64,000 nucleotides of DNA from Mesostigma viride (GCA_009746045.1 RPFO01000276.1:510694-574693); one strand, 5' to 3'. Numbered from the stretch's first letter, positions 22,101-32,870 are shown. A program made the numbers and translations. The notes: generated by a model from the letters alone, not told the origin.

Positions 22101-25100
22101 TGGTGCGACGGGCAGCGACGCGCCGGACGGTGGCACCAACGCAGGCGGCCAGGCATTGCCCAATGTGCTGCGGCCATCCCAAGGTGCCGGGGCACGCCCT
22201 GGAGCAGCCGCACCAGCCGTCAGCGCCCTGCAGCGCCCCTGCAGCGTGTTCGCCCAGGCCGCATGGTCGCCCACCGGGCACGAGTTCTACGCCATAGGGA
22301 ACACCCTGGGCTACGACGTGACCGCTGGGCAAGGCCACGCCGCGGCTGCTGCTTCTCCGCGGGGGGAGGTGCGCGTGCTGCTGGGCGCGTGCGGCGACGT
22401 AAGGAACCTGCTAGCGACCGTCCACGCGGCCATGTCAACCAGCGAGGACGCGCCCGGACGCCCCCGCCCCTGCATCGCCTGCGTCATGAACGACGGCAAC
22501 ATCAGCATGCTTGCCCGCAACGCGGCGCTGCTCCACATGGCCGGGGTACTCGGGGCGCCGGCCGACGCAGTGCTGGCCGTCTGGGCCTGCCACGGGCTGA
22601 GCACGGCCCACCGGCAGCTCCTGGATGCCAGCCTTGCCCAGCTGGCAGAAGAGCCCTGGCCGGAGTGGCTTTCTGCATCCGCTTCCCTGGACAGCCGCGG
22701 CGCCAGCAGCGGCGGGCACGCTGCGGGGGTCGCGGCTCGTGGAGGTGGTTGCGCCAGGGGAGTCGGGGGCGGCGGGGATGCGGAGCGTGCTCTGCGCGCG
22801 GTGTTTGCTGCATGGGCAGGCTGCATGATGCCTTTGAAGCAGGTCCTTGCCCTAAGGAGGGACATGCTGGGGGCGACGGAGGCTTCAGACGGCTCCTTGG
22901 CGCTGTCGCTGCTCGCCGCGCGCGCCAGCCTGGGCCCGGCAGCGTCGGTGGTAGATGCAGGGAAGCTGCGACGTGAGGTGAGCAGGCTGGCTGGCTGTAC
23001 TGCATGCACATGTTTCAGGACATCCTTAACAGGGCATTCAGACAATTATTCAGGCGTATGACTACGGTATGTAGGGTTTCGGAGAATAAGTAATGCCTGA
23101 CAAAAAAAATGGGGTCGGACCGACCCAGGGCTGCGATCTTAAAGTAGAAAGCGAATCCAGGGCTGACAATCTTAAAGTGGAGACCTGTAGGATGTTAAAC
23201 CTGAGGCGGTAAAGCTGAGTAATCTATATCGCGTACCACTGACCAGGACTTCGCATCCTTTTTTACCTATTTAAATATCTTTTTGCTTAAAAACCAGCCC
23301 TGCGATCTCAAACCAGAAATTCCAAAATCCAGGGTCTCAAGGTCTTAAACAACCGAATCTTAAGCATGGGGGGAGGGTGTGCAATGCTCATCAAGGGCTT
23401 TGAAGAATAACTCAGACGTTCTATTAGTAACACCATGTTCTATTAGTAAAGATGTTCTATTAGTAACACCATAGCCAGTTGACCACTCATCGTGTCACAT
23501 GGGTGACATGTACCAAGAGTAATGCATATAGGTAATCTTCCCCAATAATGTAGGCGAAAACAGAGTGGCGGCGCAAGTAGCGCCAAAAGGGCGCTAGGGT
23601 CAGGGGTGGCCCGTATACTACCCCCACAATTTGTTGGGCCCCTGTACATTAACCTAGTTGGTAGAGCGTCCAGGGGCCAGGTCAGGTAAAATTAACTAAC
23701 GCAATATACACACACGGTCCATTCCATTCTATGCTACTTGGTATGGCTCTGCCAATAGTTAACCAAATTACAATTTATAAGTTGCAAATACGATCTGAGT
23801 ATGGCTAACCCTACATAGTAGGACTAACAGTTAGGGCTTACAGTTCATTCCCCAAGACATAGAACACTAACTAACACAGGCATTTGGACCGTCATTTGCA
23901 GCGTAACCTGCTGACAATGGGTCGTACGCAAAACGACTGTGTCCTGCCTGAGAGCTGGCCGCGTGTTCGGTATGCGTACGAGCTTTTGCTTTTGCTGAGC
24001 TGCGCTGCCTGTGTGACGGTGGTGCCTGCAGGTAGCGGCATACGTGCGCACTGGGAGCCTGCAGGCTGAGGGGCAGCCCCTGGAAGCCGCCAACCCAACG
24101 TTCCTCCTCGCGCCCGAGCTGCAGTACACGGTAGGTGCCCCGACGGTTGGGCCGTCGCGGTTGCGCCGTCGGTTGGGCCAGAGGGTGTGCTACGCCTTGG
24201 TATATGGAGGCGACGGCAACACGCTGTGTATGGAAGTACAAAGGGATCACTAACCCAAACACAACCCATTTGCATTATAGCCCCCAGCTTCTTGATGGAT
24301 CGTTGTTAATGGTGGCGCTCGCGTGTGTATCTAACCACCGGCGGATGTAAGTGTCTCCATCTCCGGCCTTCCCCACTCCCTGAAAATGCTCCGGAAACTT
24401 GCATGTGGAACCGGCCAGTTGCTCACCATGTCTCAAGAGCCACAAACAAGTCTGATCCAGCTTGCATCATAGTGCTAGCATCCTCCTATCATGCAGAACC
24501 TAGCATGCAGCTACTATCTCATCGCATCCAAAATGGCCCCCCGCTACTAGTATGCAAACCCTGCCACCCAACTGCCACCCAACGTCCCCCGTCTGCCACC
24601 CAACTGCCACCCAACTGCCACCCAACGTCCCCCGACGCGGTGACTCTGCCACCAAACTGGTGTGCCCAACCGCCGTTCCACCGCCGCCCCCACCCCCAGG
24701 TGTACTTCAGCTCCTCCATCTTCCGCGCCCTGCCCCTCACCTCACACAAGGGCGCCCCTTCCGCAAAGGCCATGCTGCTGGCCACGCTGGGCCCCCAGCT
24801 GCAGTCGGTGGTGGAAGCTCTGAAGGAGGGCAGGCTGCAGATCAGACTGGTGTGCGGGGACATCCTAGCTGCCCTGCTGGCCCCGCCGCTGAGCCCTGAG
24901 CCCTCAGCGGCTGGTGCGGTTGAGCCAGAGAGTTATTTGTCCGCCGCCGACAGCAGCAATGTTGAAGCTGGCAGTGGCACGCCACCACCGCAGGCAGCTG
25001 ACGACCGGTACGGCGACCAGCAAGGCTCTGAGTTGCGTGAGCCCTTGCTGTTTGATTTCATCGATGCCAGCAACGTGGCCGACTACGTCTCCCTGCCGTC

Positions 25101-26070
25101 CCTGGTCCAAGGGGCACTGCCCCTGCTGCGTCCCGCGCCCCATGCCCGCCTGCACGCTGAGAGCATTGTGCTGCACGTGAGGGATTCCATGGGAAATGTT
25201 GGGATGGACCCTCGGGGGTTTGTGGCCAAGCGACTGGGCATGCCGCTGCAGGACTTTGAGGCGCTGCTGGGCGTGGGCATGGGGGTGTGCGAGCGGATGG
25301 CGGAGCAGGAGGGAGTGCGCATGCAATGGCAGCCGCGGCCCGCATCAGGCAAGGAGGAGCGGATGGCGCAGGGCACGCAGCAGCAGGGGGGCATGCAGGA
25401 GCTTCTGGGCAGTCTCAGCCGGCTGCGCCTGTCCGAGGAGAGCTTGCTTGAGAAGCTCCGCCCGGCGTTCCGTCGCTTTGTGTCGTCCTTCATCTCCTCC
25501 CCCGCAGCTGCATGGGGCGGCGAGGGCACCCCGCTCACCCTCGTGCACCTGCTGTCCCTGGTGGCGCCGCAAGAGGCGGAGGGGCTGCTGAGGCAGCTCC
25601 TGGCAGAGGACAGCGCCAGCAGCAGCAGTGGCAGCGGCAGCGGCAGCAGCGGAGGGGGCCATGCGGGGCTGTTTAAGTGGGAGCTGATCATGCACGCCCA
25701 GGTGCAGGCGGGAAAGAGGCCCGCACTGCGGCGCGTCAGGTACGCCGCCCAGCCGGGGGTCTCCATGGTCATGTACTCGCAGAGGCCCCTGCTCCTGGCA
25801 GTCAGCAAGGAGGAGCTCAAGCGGGATGGGGTCACGGCTCCGCCGGCGGTGAAGCAGCTGGTGAGCGCGTTTGCGTGGGACGAGGCCATGGCGGTGGCGC
25901 ACGTGCTGTTGCCCGAGTCCATCCTGGAGCAGTGCGGCGCGTGGCGGCTCACGCTGTGCGCGCTGAGTGAACACGTGGGCCTCGTGGTGGTGGGCGCGTC
26001 CTCGCGCATCGACAGGCTGCCTAGCGAGGCGGTGGCGGCAGGGCCGTGGCGGTGTATGCCACCCACGTGA
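16156..26070 (+). CDS. TPR, parallel beta-helix and DUF4470-like domain protein
   Basis: Eight exons: 16156-17241, 17966-18064, 19023-19295, 20110-20241, 21573-21689, 21952-22977, 24032-24130 and 24700-26070. All junctions are phase 0, giving about 1,400 codons with no internal stop. Residues 1-145 are TPR-like (RGNALFKASDFVGAAAAYTE; LLSNRAACHLETGNLAAAAA), a protein-interaction fold. Residues about 230-560 look like a right-handed parallel beta-helix, with repeated short rungs such as DCTIQRCRKEGVLIAGN and GCTIRGCGQFGVSA, as in FBXO11-type proteins. Residues about 680-800 and onward match DUF4470: EFYAIGNTLGYD, VLLGACGDVRNLLATVHAA, CVMNDGNISMLARNAALLH, and later FDFIDASNVADYVSLPSLV near 1064. 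DUF4470 also occurs in DNAAF3, a dynein assembly factor, and in MYND-associated proteins. I do not recognise the combination as a named protein. ATG 16156 is preferred over a GTG two codons upstream because it starts the TPR. Exon 3 uses a GTCGGT donor, slightly off consensus. The function is not known. Confidence 0.75.
17490..17650 (+). repeat. Intron 1 tandem repeat of about 58 bp
   Basis: Two to three imperfect units containing AGCACATTCTTTAGCACAAC and CAGCACATCGCATTGCACAT, inside the first intron of the TPR/beta-helix gene. Confidence 0.8.
18700..19030 (+). repeat. Three similar acceptor-plus-exon-start blocks in intron 2
   Basis: Acceptor-like CTCCCAG, CTCTCCCAG and CCCCCCAG occur near 18,708, 18,866 and 19,022. 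The last two are each followed by GACTGCA(T/C)CA and then CGCTGCCGC; the first continues less similarly. Only the third opens into the real exon 3. The earlier ones look like duplicated exon starts, or very short exons adding single beta-helix turns. Confidence 0.55.
19431..19672 (+). repeat. Intron 3 satellite, TTGAATTCGG units
   Basis: About 240 bp of 10-bp TTGAATTCGG units, many followed by TTCGG to make 15 bp, in the intron between exons 3 and 4. A T-rich run with TTGATTTCGG units leads into it from about 19,300. It creates many closely spaced GAATTC sites. Confidence 0.95.
20383..21136 (+). repeat. Intron 4 satellite, 15-bp unit, about 50 copies
   Basis: The unit CGTAGTCCTGCATGG is repeated about 50 times almost without change; one unit near 21,058 has CGCAG. 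Because 15 is a multiple of three, several frames stay open on both strands (Ser-Pro-Ala-Trp-Arg repeats on plus, Tyr-Ala-Met-Gln-Asp on minus). These are not genes. The array sits between exons 4 and 5. Confidence 0.97.
22978..24031 (+). other. Intron 6 of the TPR/beta-helix gene
   Basis: Donor GTGAGC at 22978 and acceptor CCTGCAG at 24031. The intron is AT-richer than the exons. It contains GTTCTATTAGTAACACCAT-type repeats at about 23,418-23,475 and related CCAGGGCTGCGATCTTAAA-type pieces near 23,130-23,340. No ORF worth calling. Confidence 0.6.
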
Positions 26071-26379
26071 TGGGGGGTGAGGGCAGCATGAGTCCGAGGC
26101 GCCTGAACATCGGGAGGCCATGACGCGCCGAGTGGGGCGAGCATGAGGCATGAAGCTGACAGTGGCGGCTGAAGCGGCACAGCTGACACATGTAGAACCA
26201 GGAAGTGCAGGTGCATGCCTGTGTTTTTAACTACGGTCACAGCGTAAGTACAGTGGGGGTTTAGTATTATGTCATAAACAGCTTAATTAAAAAATTACGG
26301 AATTTCCCCTCCTAAAATTACGGAATCTCCGGGTCATTGCCTGGTAATATGCAATATAATGCATGACACCCCAGACTCA

Positions 26380-26600
26380 TGCTCACGTGATGCAGTCACG
26401 TGTCTATTAATTAATTAATTAATTAATTAATTAATGACATCTTAAATATATGTATTATAGGCCATATGCCCCTTCTCAGGGATATGTGCTACATATACTC
26501 CCAACGGAGTTATTAAATTAAATTAAATTAAATTATAACATGCCTCCGTGGGGAGGTCATGTAGCACATATTTCATGATGGATGGGGTGGAGGAAGCCGC
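26380..26600. mobile_element. Cluster of three solo LINE 3' ends
   Basis: On plus, CACGTGATGCAGTCACGTG at 26,384-26,402 is followed by a TTAA tail (26,408-26,434). A second plus-strand end follows, with CATATGCCCCTTCTCAGGGA then CTCCCAACGGAG (near 26,500) and an ATTAA tail. On minus, a third end (about 26,530-26,590) meets it tail to tail and has CCTCC-CCAC-GGAGG instead of CTCC-CAAC-GGAG, a paired-base change in the same hairpin. No coding sequence accompanies them. Confidence 0.7.
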
Positions 26601-26639
26601 GTGATCGAACTATCCAAACTCTATCTAGAAAATCCTAAC

Positions 26640-26885
26640 TGCACTACTCATCAAAACGCCTCCTCCGCTTGGGGGGAGGTGGCTTGCCCACAGGGTCGGG
26701 CGTGTGCGCCTTGACAATCTTCTTCCACCGCGTCTTGTCCTGCATGGCAGTCCAAAGACGGGAGAGAGAGTGGATGCGGTGCTCAAACTGGGCTGGGACC
26801 ACGAGGTCGTCCAGCAGCATCTGAACGTAGTTGGCGACAGGTTTCCCTACCCTTTTGGGAATGTCCTGAACGGAGTTATGTTTCT
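26640..26885 (-). pseudogene. C-terminal fragment of a LINE reverse transcriptase protein
   Basis: Read on minus, the frame gives NYVQMLLDDLVVPAQFEHRI, then LWTAMQDKTRWKKIVKAH, and ends in a basic KPPPPKRRRRFDE tail and a stop. A closing DRxxW(K/R)xxV helix is typical of the end of RTE-like LINE proteins. The 5' part is missing: a plus-strand 3' end (ACGGAGTTATGTTTCTAATT) abuts at about 26,870. Confidence 0.4.
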
Positions 26886-26899
26886 AATTAATTAATTAA

Positions 26900-27425
26900 T
26901 TAATCTTAAATATTATGGTTTCTTATCACCGTTGACACAGACCTTACAATGGGTTGATTCCTAATGCCAATGTGCATCTTGTGTCACTAGCTTCATATAA
27001 CATGCTTTTGATAAGGTTATTATTGTGTAGATGTCATCATCCTTGTCATGTTGTCATCCTCGCTAGAGAAGCCATCATGCTGAACAAGAAGCTTCGAAGT
27101 TGTCGTCAATCTTGCGCAGGCTCTGGCCTCGATCAGGTTGTGATAGAGGCCGGAATGAACTACAAATAAGTGTGTGCTACCTAGAGTGGGTAACCCAAAC
27201 GGGTGCCCAGAGGAGTTACGTGGCACTGTCAAGTGCTGCAAGTGCCCATACACAATCTGGGATGGTCATGGGACAAGTGCTGCAACATCCTTTACCAACG
27301 TTTTGCGAATATATGTATCGTTCAAGCCTGAGCCCTTTGTCCAGCCGCCCGGCTCACGGTCCATATGGCCGGAATGGCATTCGTAGACGCGCAAGATTAA
27401 TTCAATTCAATTCATAATTTACGCG
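26900..27425. other. Spacer, possible degraded element
   Basis: A plus-strand frame near 27,174-27,386 holds a CxxC pair (CCKCPYTIWDGHG) that might belong to a decayed element protein. Nothing else is recognisable. The segment ends with a short AATTC repeat near 27,400. Confidence 0.3.
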
Positions 27426-27429
27426 TAGA

Positions 27430-28445
27430 ATGCGTCACGTGAGCATAAGTCCTCAGTATGATGGAAATGGTATGGTATGGATGGATCTCCCACCCACACT
27501 CCGCCTCTTAGACGATGCCGAGGTCAACTACCCTCCTTCAGGCCGCTTCAAGCTGCTCGGCAGTTGGCTTCCCGACTGCGAGGACGACATGACGACACGG
27601 ATCGGCGTGGCGTGGGCGCACCTCCATGACCACCGCCGCTGGTGGAGCAACCCCGCCCTACCCCGGATCGTCAAGCGTGACCTCTTCAAGGTCGTCATTC
27701 TGCATGACGATCCTGACCTACGGCGCCGAGACCTGGACACTGACGCAGGAGCTGGAGAAATGACTCGACGGCACCGTCACCAAGATGCTGCGCAAGGCCC
27801 TCAACATCCCCTTTGGTTTGCCCATTAGTAATGAGGATTTGTACGCTGATTTGCCCTATGTTTCCCACATTATTAGGCACAGGCGCCTGGGCCTAGCCGG
27901 GCACCTGGCCCGCACAGATCAGGTAGATACATCAGATAGACTAGCTGGCACCAAGCCCGCCCAGCCTGGGCGATATGTCCTCACCTGGCGTGCCCCCGGC
28001 CGCGCGCCGCAGGGCCGCCACCCGTGGACTTTTCGTGATAGACTCGGCATGGACGTGTGCTACACTAGACGTGACGGGCTCACACCCGGGCAGCCTCCTG
28101 GTTTGTCTGTAATATGGAGGCAGATCCATTCCATCCCATGTTCCCCTCCCACTGAGGACTTATGCTCACGTGACGCAGTCACGTGTCTATTAATTAATTA
28201 ATTAATGGAGGCAGATGGTGCGCAAGGATAGATGGCAAGTAGTGATGAAGGAGACCACCCCTGGCGAGCCTGTGGGGGCTCCGCGTGTGACCAAGTATGG
28301 CATTCATAGCGATTCGGGCCGCGGTGCCCACACCCCTGTAACTGACTAGGACCTAGATAGCTTACACCATCCATTCCATCCCATGCTCCCCTCCCATTGA
28401 GGACTTATGCTCGATCACGTGACGCAGTCACGTGTCTATAAATTA
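27430..28445 (+). mobile_element. RTE-like LINE, 5'-truncated, with its 3' end
   Basis: Plus-strand coding remnants of the C-terminal region of an RTE/L2-type LINE: FKLLGSWLPDCEDDMTTRIG, then (after a frame change) TYGAETWTLTQELE, TKMLRKALNIPFG, HIIRHRRLGLAGHLARTD and a closing RWQVVMKET. The frame changes near 27,700, and a TGA interrupts near 27,755. The 3'UTR ends in CACGTGACGCAGTCACGTG (28,416-28,434), a perfect 8-bp stem with a 3-base loop, then a TTAA tail. The body is interrupted by a 79-bp insertion at 28,126-28,204. The 5' half, including the polymerase active site, is missing. Confidence 0.8.
28126..28204 (+). mobile_element. Short LINE 3'-end insertion with 12-bp target duplication
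   Basis: This 79-bp piece matches the last ~80 bp of the surrounding LINE (CCATTCCATCCCATG onward, the CACGTGACGCAGTCACGTG hairpin at 28,167-28,185, and a TTAA tail). It is flanked by direct repeats ATGGAGGCAGAT at 28,114-28,125 and 28,205-28,216. Removing it restores a continuous LINE, so it is a very short target-primed insertion of a sibling copy. Confidence 0.9.
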
Positions 28446-28449
28446 ATTA

Positions 28450-28684
28450 ATTAATGGATGGATCTAGCTATCCAGCTTCTAGTTGCAGGGTTGCGGGTTG
28501 CGGGCGCCACGTCCCGACTCCCAAATCACTATGCATGTTGCCGAATTCGGTCGATCACACGCGTTACCCCCACCGACTTGGGGTTGGTATCCTGCATGAC
28601 TACCTGCCACCTATCTTTGCGAGTCATCTGCCCAAGGATTACAGACACACCAGGAGGCTGTCCGGGCGTTAGCCCGTTCGACTA
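28450..28684 (-). mobile_element. LINE fragment, 3' half, cut by the DNA transposon
   Basis: The reverse strand from 28,684 downward (GGGCTAACGCCCGGACAGCC, CTCCTGGTGTGTCTGTAAT, GATAGGTGGCAGGTAGTCAT) aligns with the plus-strand LINE at 28,075-28,310. It ends in a tail that meets the other LINE tail at 28,436-28,455. Its missing 5' continuation is found at 37,486-37,700, across the CACTA-like element. Confidence 0.8.
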
Positions 28685-28699
28685 AGAACTCAGGAACCG

Positions 28700-29275
28700 T
28701 AAAAGTGGTAAAAGTGGTAAAAGTGGGTGGTAAAAAGTGGTAAAAAGTGGTAAAAAGTGGTAAAAAGTGGTAAAAAGTGGTAAAAAGTGGTAAAAAGTGG
28801 TAAAAAGTGGTAAAAAGTGGTAAAAAGTGGTAAAAAGTGGTAAAAAGTGGTAAAAAGTGGTAAAAAGTGGTAAAAAGTGGTAAAAAGTGGTAAAAAGTGG
28901 TAAAAGTGGGTGGTAAAAAGTGGTAAAAAGTGGTAAAAAGTGGTAAAAAGTGGTAAAAAGTGGTAAAAAGTGGTAAAAAGTGGTAAAAAGTGGTAAAACG
29001 GTTGGAAAACGGTGGGAAAACGCTAGGAGCAAAGCAGGTGGTAAAATCGTTTTACCACCTTTTACCACCTCAGTTTTACCACTTTACTGTCAAAGTGGTA
29101 AAAAATACCACAAAGTGGTAAAAGTGAGGGTGGTAAAAACACGCCACAAAGTGGTAAAAGTGAGGGTGGTAAAAACAGGGCAAAAAGTGGTAAAAATGAG
29201 GGTGGTAAAAAAATACCACAAAGTGGTAAAAATGACAGTGATAAAAAAGGGGAAAAAGCAGATTTTGCGAGCATT
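28700..29275 (+). repeat. Left subterminal array, GTGGTAAAAA units
   Basis: From 28,700 to 29,000 the 10-bp unit GTGGTAAAAA is repeated about 28 times with few changes. From 29,060 to 29,275 related units occur at wider spacing, mixed with two inverted TTTTACCACC blocks near 29,050. Subterminal repeats of this kind are transposase-binding sites in CACTA elements. Confidence 0.95.
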
Positions 29276-29833
29276 GCAACACAAGCACTGTTAAGAACAG
29301 CTTAACAGGCCATCATTCCAAATGGTTTCTTTATTAGAAATAATAATACATCCCATTTACAGTTGTCTCTCTTGATTTACAATGAGGATTTAGCCCCACA
29401 TTGGGCGTCTCATCGATACGTTTACACCATTGTGAAATAACACAGGCCGCATCAAGCCCAGCCAATTAATTTACTTCTTCTTCAGGTGTCATCATGATCA
29501 ATGATGCTTCTTTGCATGAACAAAGCCACACAGTTGCCAGCACTCATGCTCTGGAGGCCTGCAGGCACACAGAGCACCACCATTGAAGAGGACACAAGGG
29601 CAGCAAGGCAGGGGGGGGGGGGGCAGTCAGGCACGGCAGATAGTTGTTGCCCAGCAAAACATCTATGGTGAAATGGGTCACCCATTTCATAGTATGCCTG
29701 TGGGTATGATGCATGACCTAGCATGAGAGTGATACATACATGAGTAACAAAAATATCCGCACATGGCAATTGGGTGTGACAACACCACATCACTACATAG
29801 CTAAAACGTGCTTCAGAAAAAAACATTCCACTA
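29276..29833. other. Non-coding interior of the transposon
   Basis: AT-rich, with a run of G at about 29,611-29,622. No gene supported. It probably forms the 3'UTR of the minus-strand gene. Confidence 0.45.
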
Positions 29834-31924
29834 AATTACCGGATCAGGAGTCTGACTCTGGGACTCCTTTGCTTGCCGCTCCAGCTCAACTTTCCGCTGC
29901 GCTTTTGCCATCATGGCCTTGATCGCGGCAAGCTCCAGTTCCGCCTCGGTGAGATCTGGCGCGGAGGGAGCATCGGCAGATGCCGTTGCGGGCGAAGGAC
30001 TAGACTGGCAGGCGGGATTGCTGGCGCGGAGGGAGCACCGGCAGACGCCTTCTCCTTGGGTGGCGCCCGCGCTCGCTTAATTGGCCGGTACATACTCATC
30101 CGACACCTCCTCCTTCTCCTCTGCTGGCCCCCAACTCTCCTTCAATTTCGCACGTGCGCTTCGAAGGTCGTCGTCAGTGACGTTGCCCAGAAGGACCCAC
30201 GCATTCTCGTTGCCCTCGGCGAGTCGGCGTCACCGTAATGCATCGTGGCAAAGTCAACAAATGAACATTTGCGAGCCCCCATCGCGCTCCACAAACCGCG
30301 TGCCGTAGTAAGGGCTCTTGAGCTTCGCCTTCACCTCCACCACTTTGCCAGGCTCCCAAACATACGCAGCCGGCCGCGCCCCATCGCGCTCGTACTTGTA
30401 CCTTTGTGCCACGAAGGCCCCGTGCAGTGCTTCTCCGAAACCACCAGGGCCCGGTCGCTCTTGAACCACCGCGGTTGGCAGTAAGGTGCTCAGATAGTGC
30501 GCAATTAGCCCCAAGTCCATGGGACCATGCACTAGGAAGCTTTCGCTTTGCAGCCGGCTTCTTGCTGGCGGCCGGCTTGTTGCTGGCGGCCGGCTTGTTG
30601 CTGGCGGCCGGCTTGTTGCTGGCGGCCGGCTTGTTGATGGCGGGGCGCGACGTGATGGGCTCGAAGACATCTGGCTTGATGGCAGGCACACGAGCAGGTG
30701 GGAGACCATCCGGCATTGGCAGGTCGGCCAGCTTGGGCACCGGAGTGGGCGGCTCCACGGTGTTGTTGGGCACCGGAGGGGGCGGCTGCACAGCGTTGCT
30801 GGGCACCGGAGGGGGCGGCATGACAGGCTGCGTGCCAACGGGAGGGGGCGGCGGTACAACCTTCTTGGCCATGCATGCACCGGAGGGGGCGGCATGACAG
30901 GCTGCTTGCCAACGGGAGGGGGCGGCGGTACAACCTTCTTGGCCACCGGAGGCGGCGGCCTCACATCCGATGCCTCCACAGGTGGAGGCGCGGACCCTGC
31001 GACTTCCTGCTCTAACTCCTCCTCAAGGGCTTGTAGCCGAGCTCTGAGTCTCCGAATTTCATCATGCTCGGCAGCCTGTGGCATGCTGCACAGGCTTGGC
31101 CTCCGGCTTGACCTCCGGCTTGACCTCCGGCTTAATTAATTGGCCGCTGGCTTGGCCGCCGGCTTGCCCGCCGGCTTGGCCGCCGGCTTGGCCGCCGGCT
31201 TGGCCGCCGGCTTGGCCGCCGGCTTGGCTGCAGGAATTGCCTGCAAGCAGAGGGCGGGGCATGGAATAAGGACGTTAACATTCGGGAATTAGTCGGTTAA
31301 GAGCAGACCCGCGATGAAAGAAAAAACCAAGAAGCTTGCAGACTCCTGTACATAGCTAAAGATAGCGTTATTACCTTTGGCATGTTCGTCACGTCGCCCA
31401 GCGCTTGTCGATTTTCCTTCAGGTCGCCGTCATCATCCTCGTCCTCGGCGCCAGCACTCTGCCGCTTTTTGGAGCTCGTGTTGCTTAGCCACCGGCTCAG
31501 CTCCTTCCTTACAAATTCGTCAACACTTAAAGCTTTGGGTTTGGAGCCCTGGGGCTTCTGGGGGGTGAGCTCACCAGTCGTGGGATCTAGCACCCAGCAT
31601 GATGCCTCATACTTATCCAGCTCGGCACGGTTGTCGTCACCCACAGCTGTTTCTAGAAAGTTACTGCAGCTCTTCTTTACCCGGTTAATCAGCGCCTCCA
31701 CTGGTGACCATGTTGCCATCCTGTTCCTTGAGGACATACCCTTCTAGTCCAGGTATGCACGGCCAAAGGTCGTTATTTGCAGTCTTAAGGTCTTTACATA
31801 TTCCTTGGGACGTACCGACGTTTTGTTTCGGCTTTTCGTCTTCGGTCGCTCTTGCATCAAATCGCTCCCACTCCTCGTCACTGCACACGTGAGCTGGTCG
31901 GAGCACTGCTACCCTTCTCGGCAT
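29834..31924 (-). pseudogene. Second transposon gene: Pro/Ala/Lys-rich coiled-coil protein
   Basis: Opens at ATG 31,924 (MPRRVAVLRPAHVCSDEEWE), changes frame near 31,700, and continues to a GTAATA donor near 31,372. The next exon, from about 31,240 on minus, encodes repeats of AAKP, interrupted by an out-of-frame TTAATTAA near 31,137. Then come a Leu/Glu/Arg coiled coil (DEIRRLRARLQALEEELEQE), Pro-rich PPPPV and KPAASN repeats, a compact part (MDLGLIAHYLSTLLPTAV, ERPGPGGFGEALHGAFVAQR, VVEVKAKLKSPYYGTRF), and a C-terminal helix (LTEAELELAAIKAMMAKAQR). Three or more frameshifts are present. Many CACTA elements carry a second DNA-binding protein beside Tnp2; this may be the counterpart, though I recognise no sequence similarity. 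Confidence 0.5.
31084..31235 (-). repeat. AAKP/KPEV-encoding tandem repeat
   Basis: GCCGGCTTGGCC-type 12-bp units on plus (AAKP repeats on the coding minus strand), then three GACCTCCGGCTT units (KPEV). An 8-bp TTAATTAA sits between the two blocks and breaks the frame; removing it makes them continuous. Confidence 0.85.
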
Positions 31925-31939
31925 TTACAACGTTCGGTC

Positions 31940-32870
31940 GCACACCACCATGCAGATGACCAAGGCTGGCAAAGCCCGGAATCCCCCCGTTTTGCGAACG
32001 GAGACGGTGCCAACGTATACATGACGCACTGCACCTGCCTCTGTCCGCCGTTGGATTCAGCAGATCGACGAACCTGGAAGAAGCATCCCGCGCAAAAATT
32101 TTTTGAACGTCTAGTTCGCCAAAAGCCACCAACGGCAACTACACAAACGGCCGGCCCGCACGCCCCGCGCGGCTGCGTGCGGATCGGCTAAACTCCGTAC
32201 TGCTTGGTACAAGTACAGAGGCCTCAGGAGCTAAGGCTGTACCGTTTCAGTAGACTTCTACCAATGAGCCCGTGACTATTAACCAATACCACCGTACACT
32301 GACCGTAATATCTACCATTTGAATGACTGGCCCAGGTTCGTGGGGCAAATGGCAGCCCTGAGAAAATGTCCGTTCGATCAAAAGGGATCGACGACATCGA
32401 AAGCGTTGGCGAGCAGACTCAAACTTGCAACGGGTGACTTAGCGGCTATCACGGCGGCGGGTGGCACGGAGGCAGGCACCAGAAAGATGGCGGTCGGCTT
32501 TTGCTACCCACCCATGGATACCGGACTCGAGCCGATCAGTTACATCCACACACATGCTAGCTGGCCAAATTTCTGGATGTCTCCTTTCCCTTCCTCCGGC
32601 CATGGATACCTACACAGTTGTCCAGTTGCATTGGTCATCCTCCAGGCTTCCTCAGTTTTATCGCGAAATTATGGTGGATGCGTTCCTGGAAATGTGGACA
32701 GAGCCGGACTTCATGCTCACTGTTGATTAGTGAGCGGCCAGTGGTCTCACTGCCGCAGGCGTCAGTCCCAGCGTGGCTCGATTAATTTGTGCGCCCGATG
32801 GCAACTGGTTAGCCACGGAGGGCCGGCATTGACCATCAACGGTCGATGCCGGCCCTCCATTCTAGAGATT
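31940..32870. other. Divergent spacer between the two transposon genes
   Basis: Lies between the start of the minus gene and the start of the transposase, so it should hold both promoters. It contains a near-perfect inverted repeat flanking 32,836: GGAGGGCCGGCATTGACCAT and its complement through 32,858 (GATGCCGGCCCTCC). I see no TATA box I would defend and no convincing ORF. Confidence 0.45.

Noticed and set aside
28682-29068. Possible CRISPR array from regular repeats
   Set aside because: Units are contiguous 10-mers without unique spacers, in a eukaryotic genome and mirrored at the other end of a transposon.
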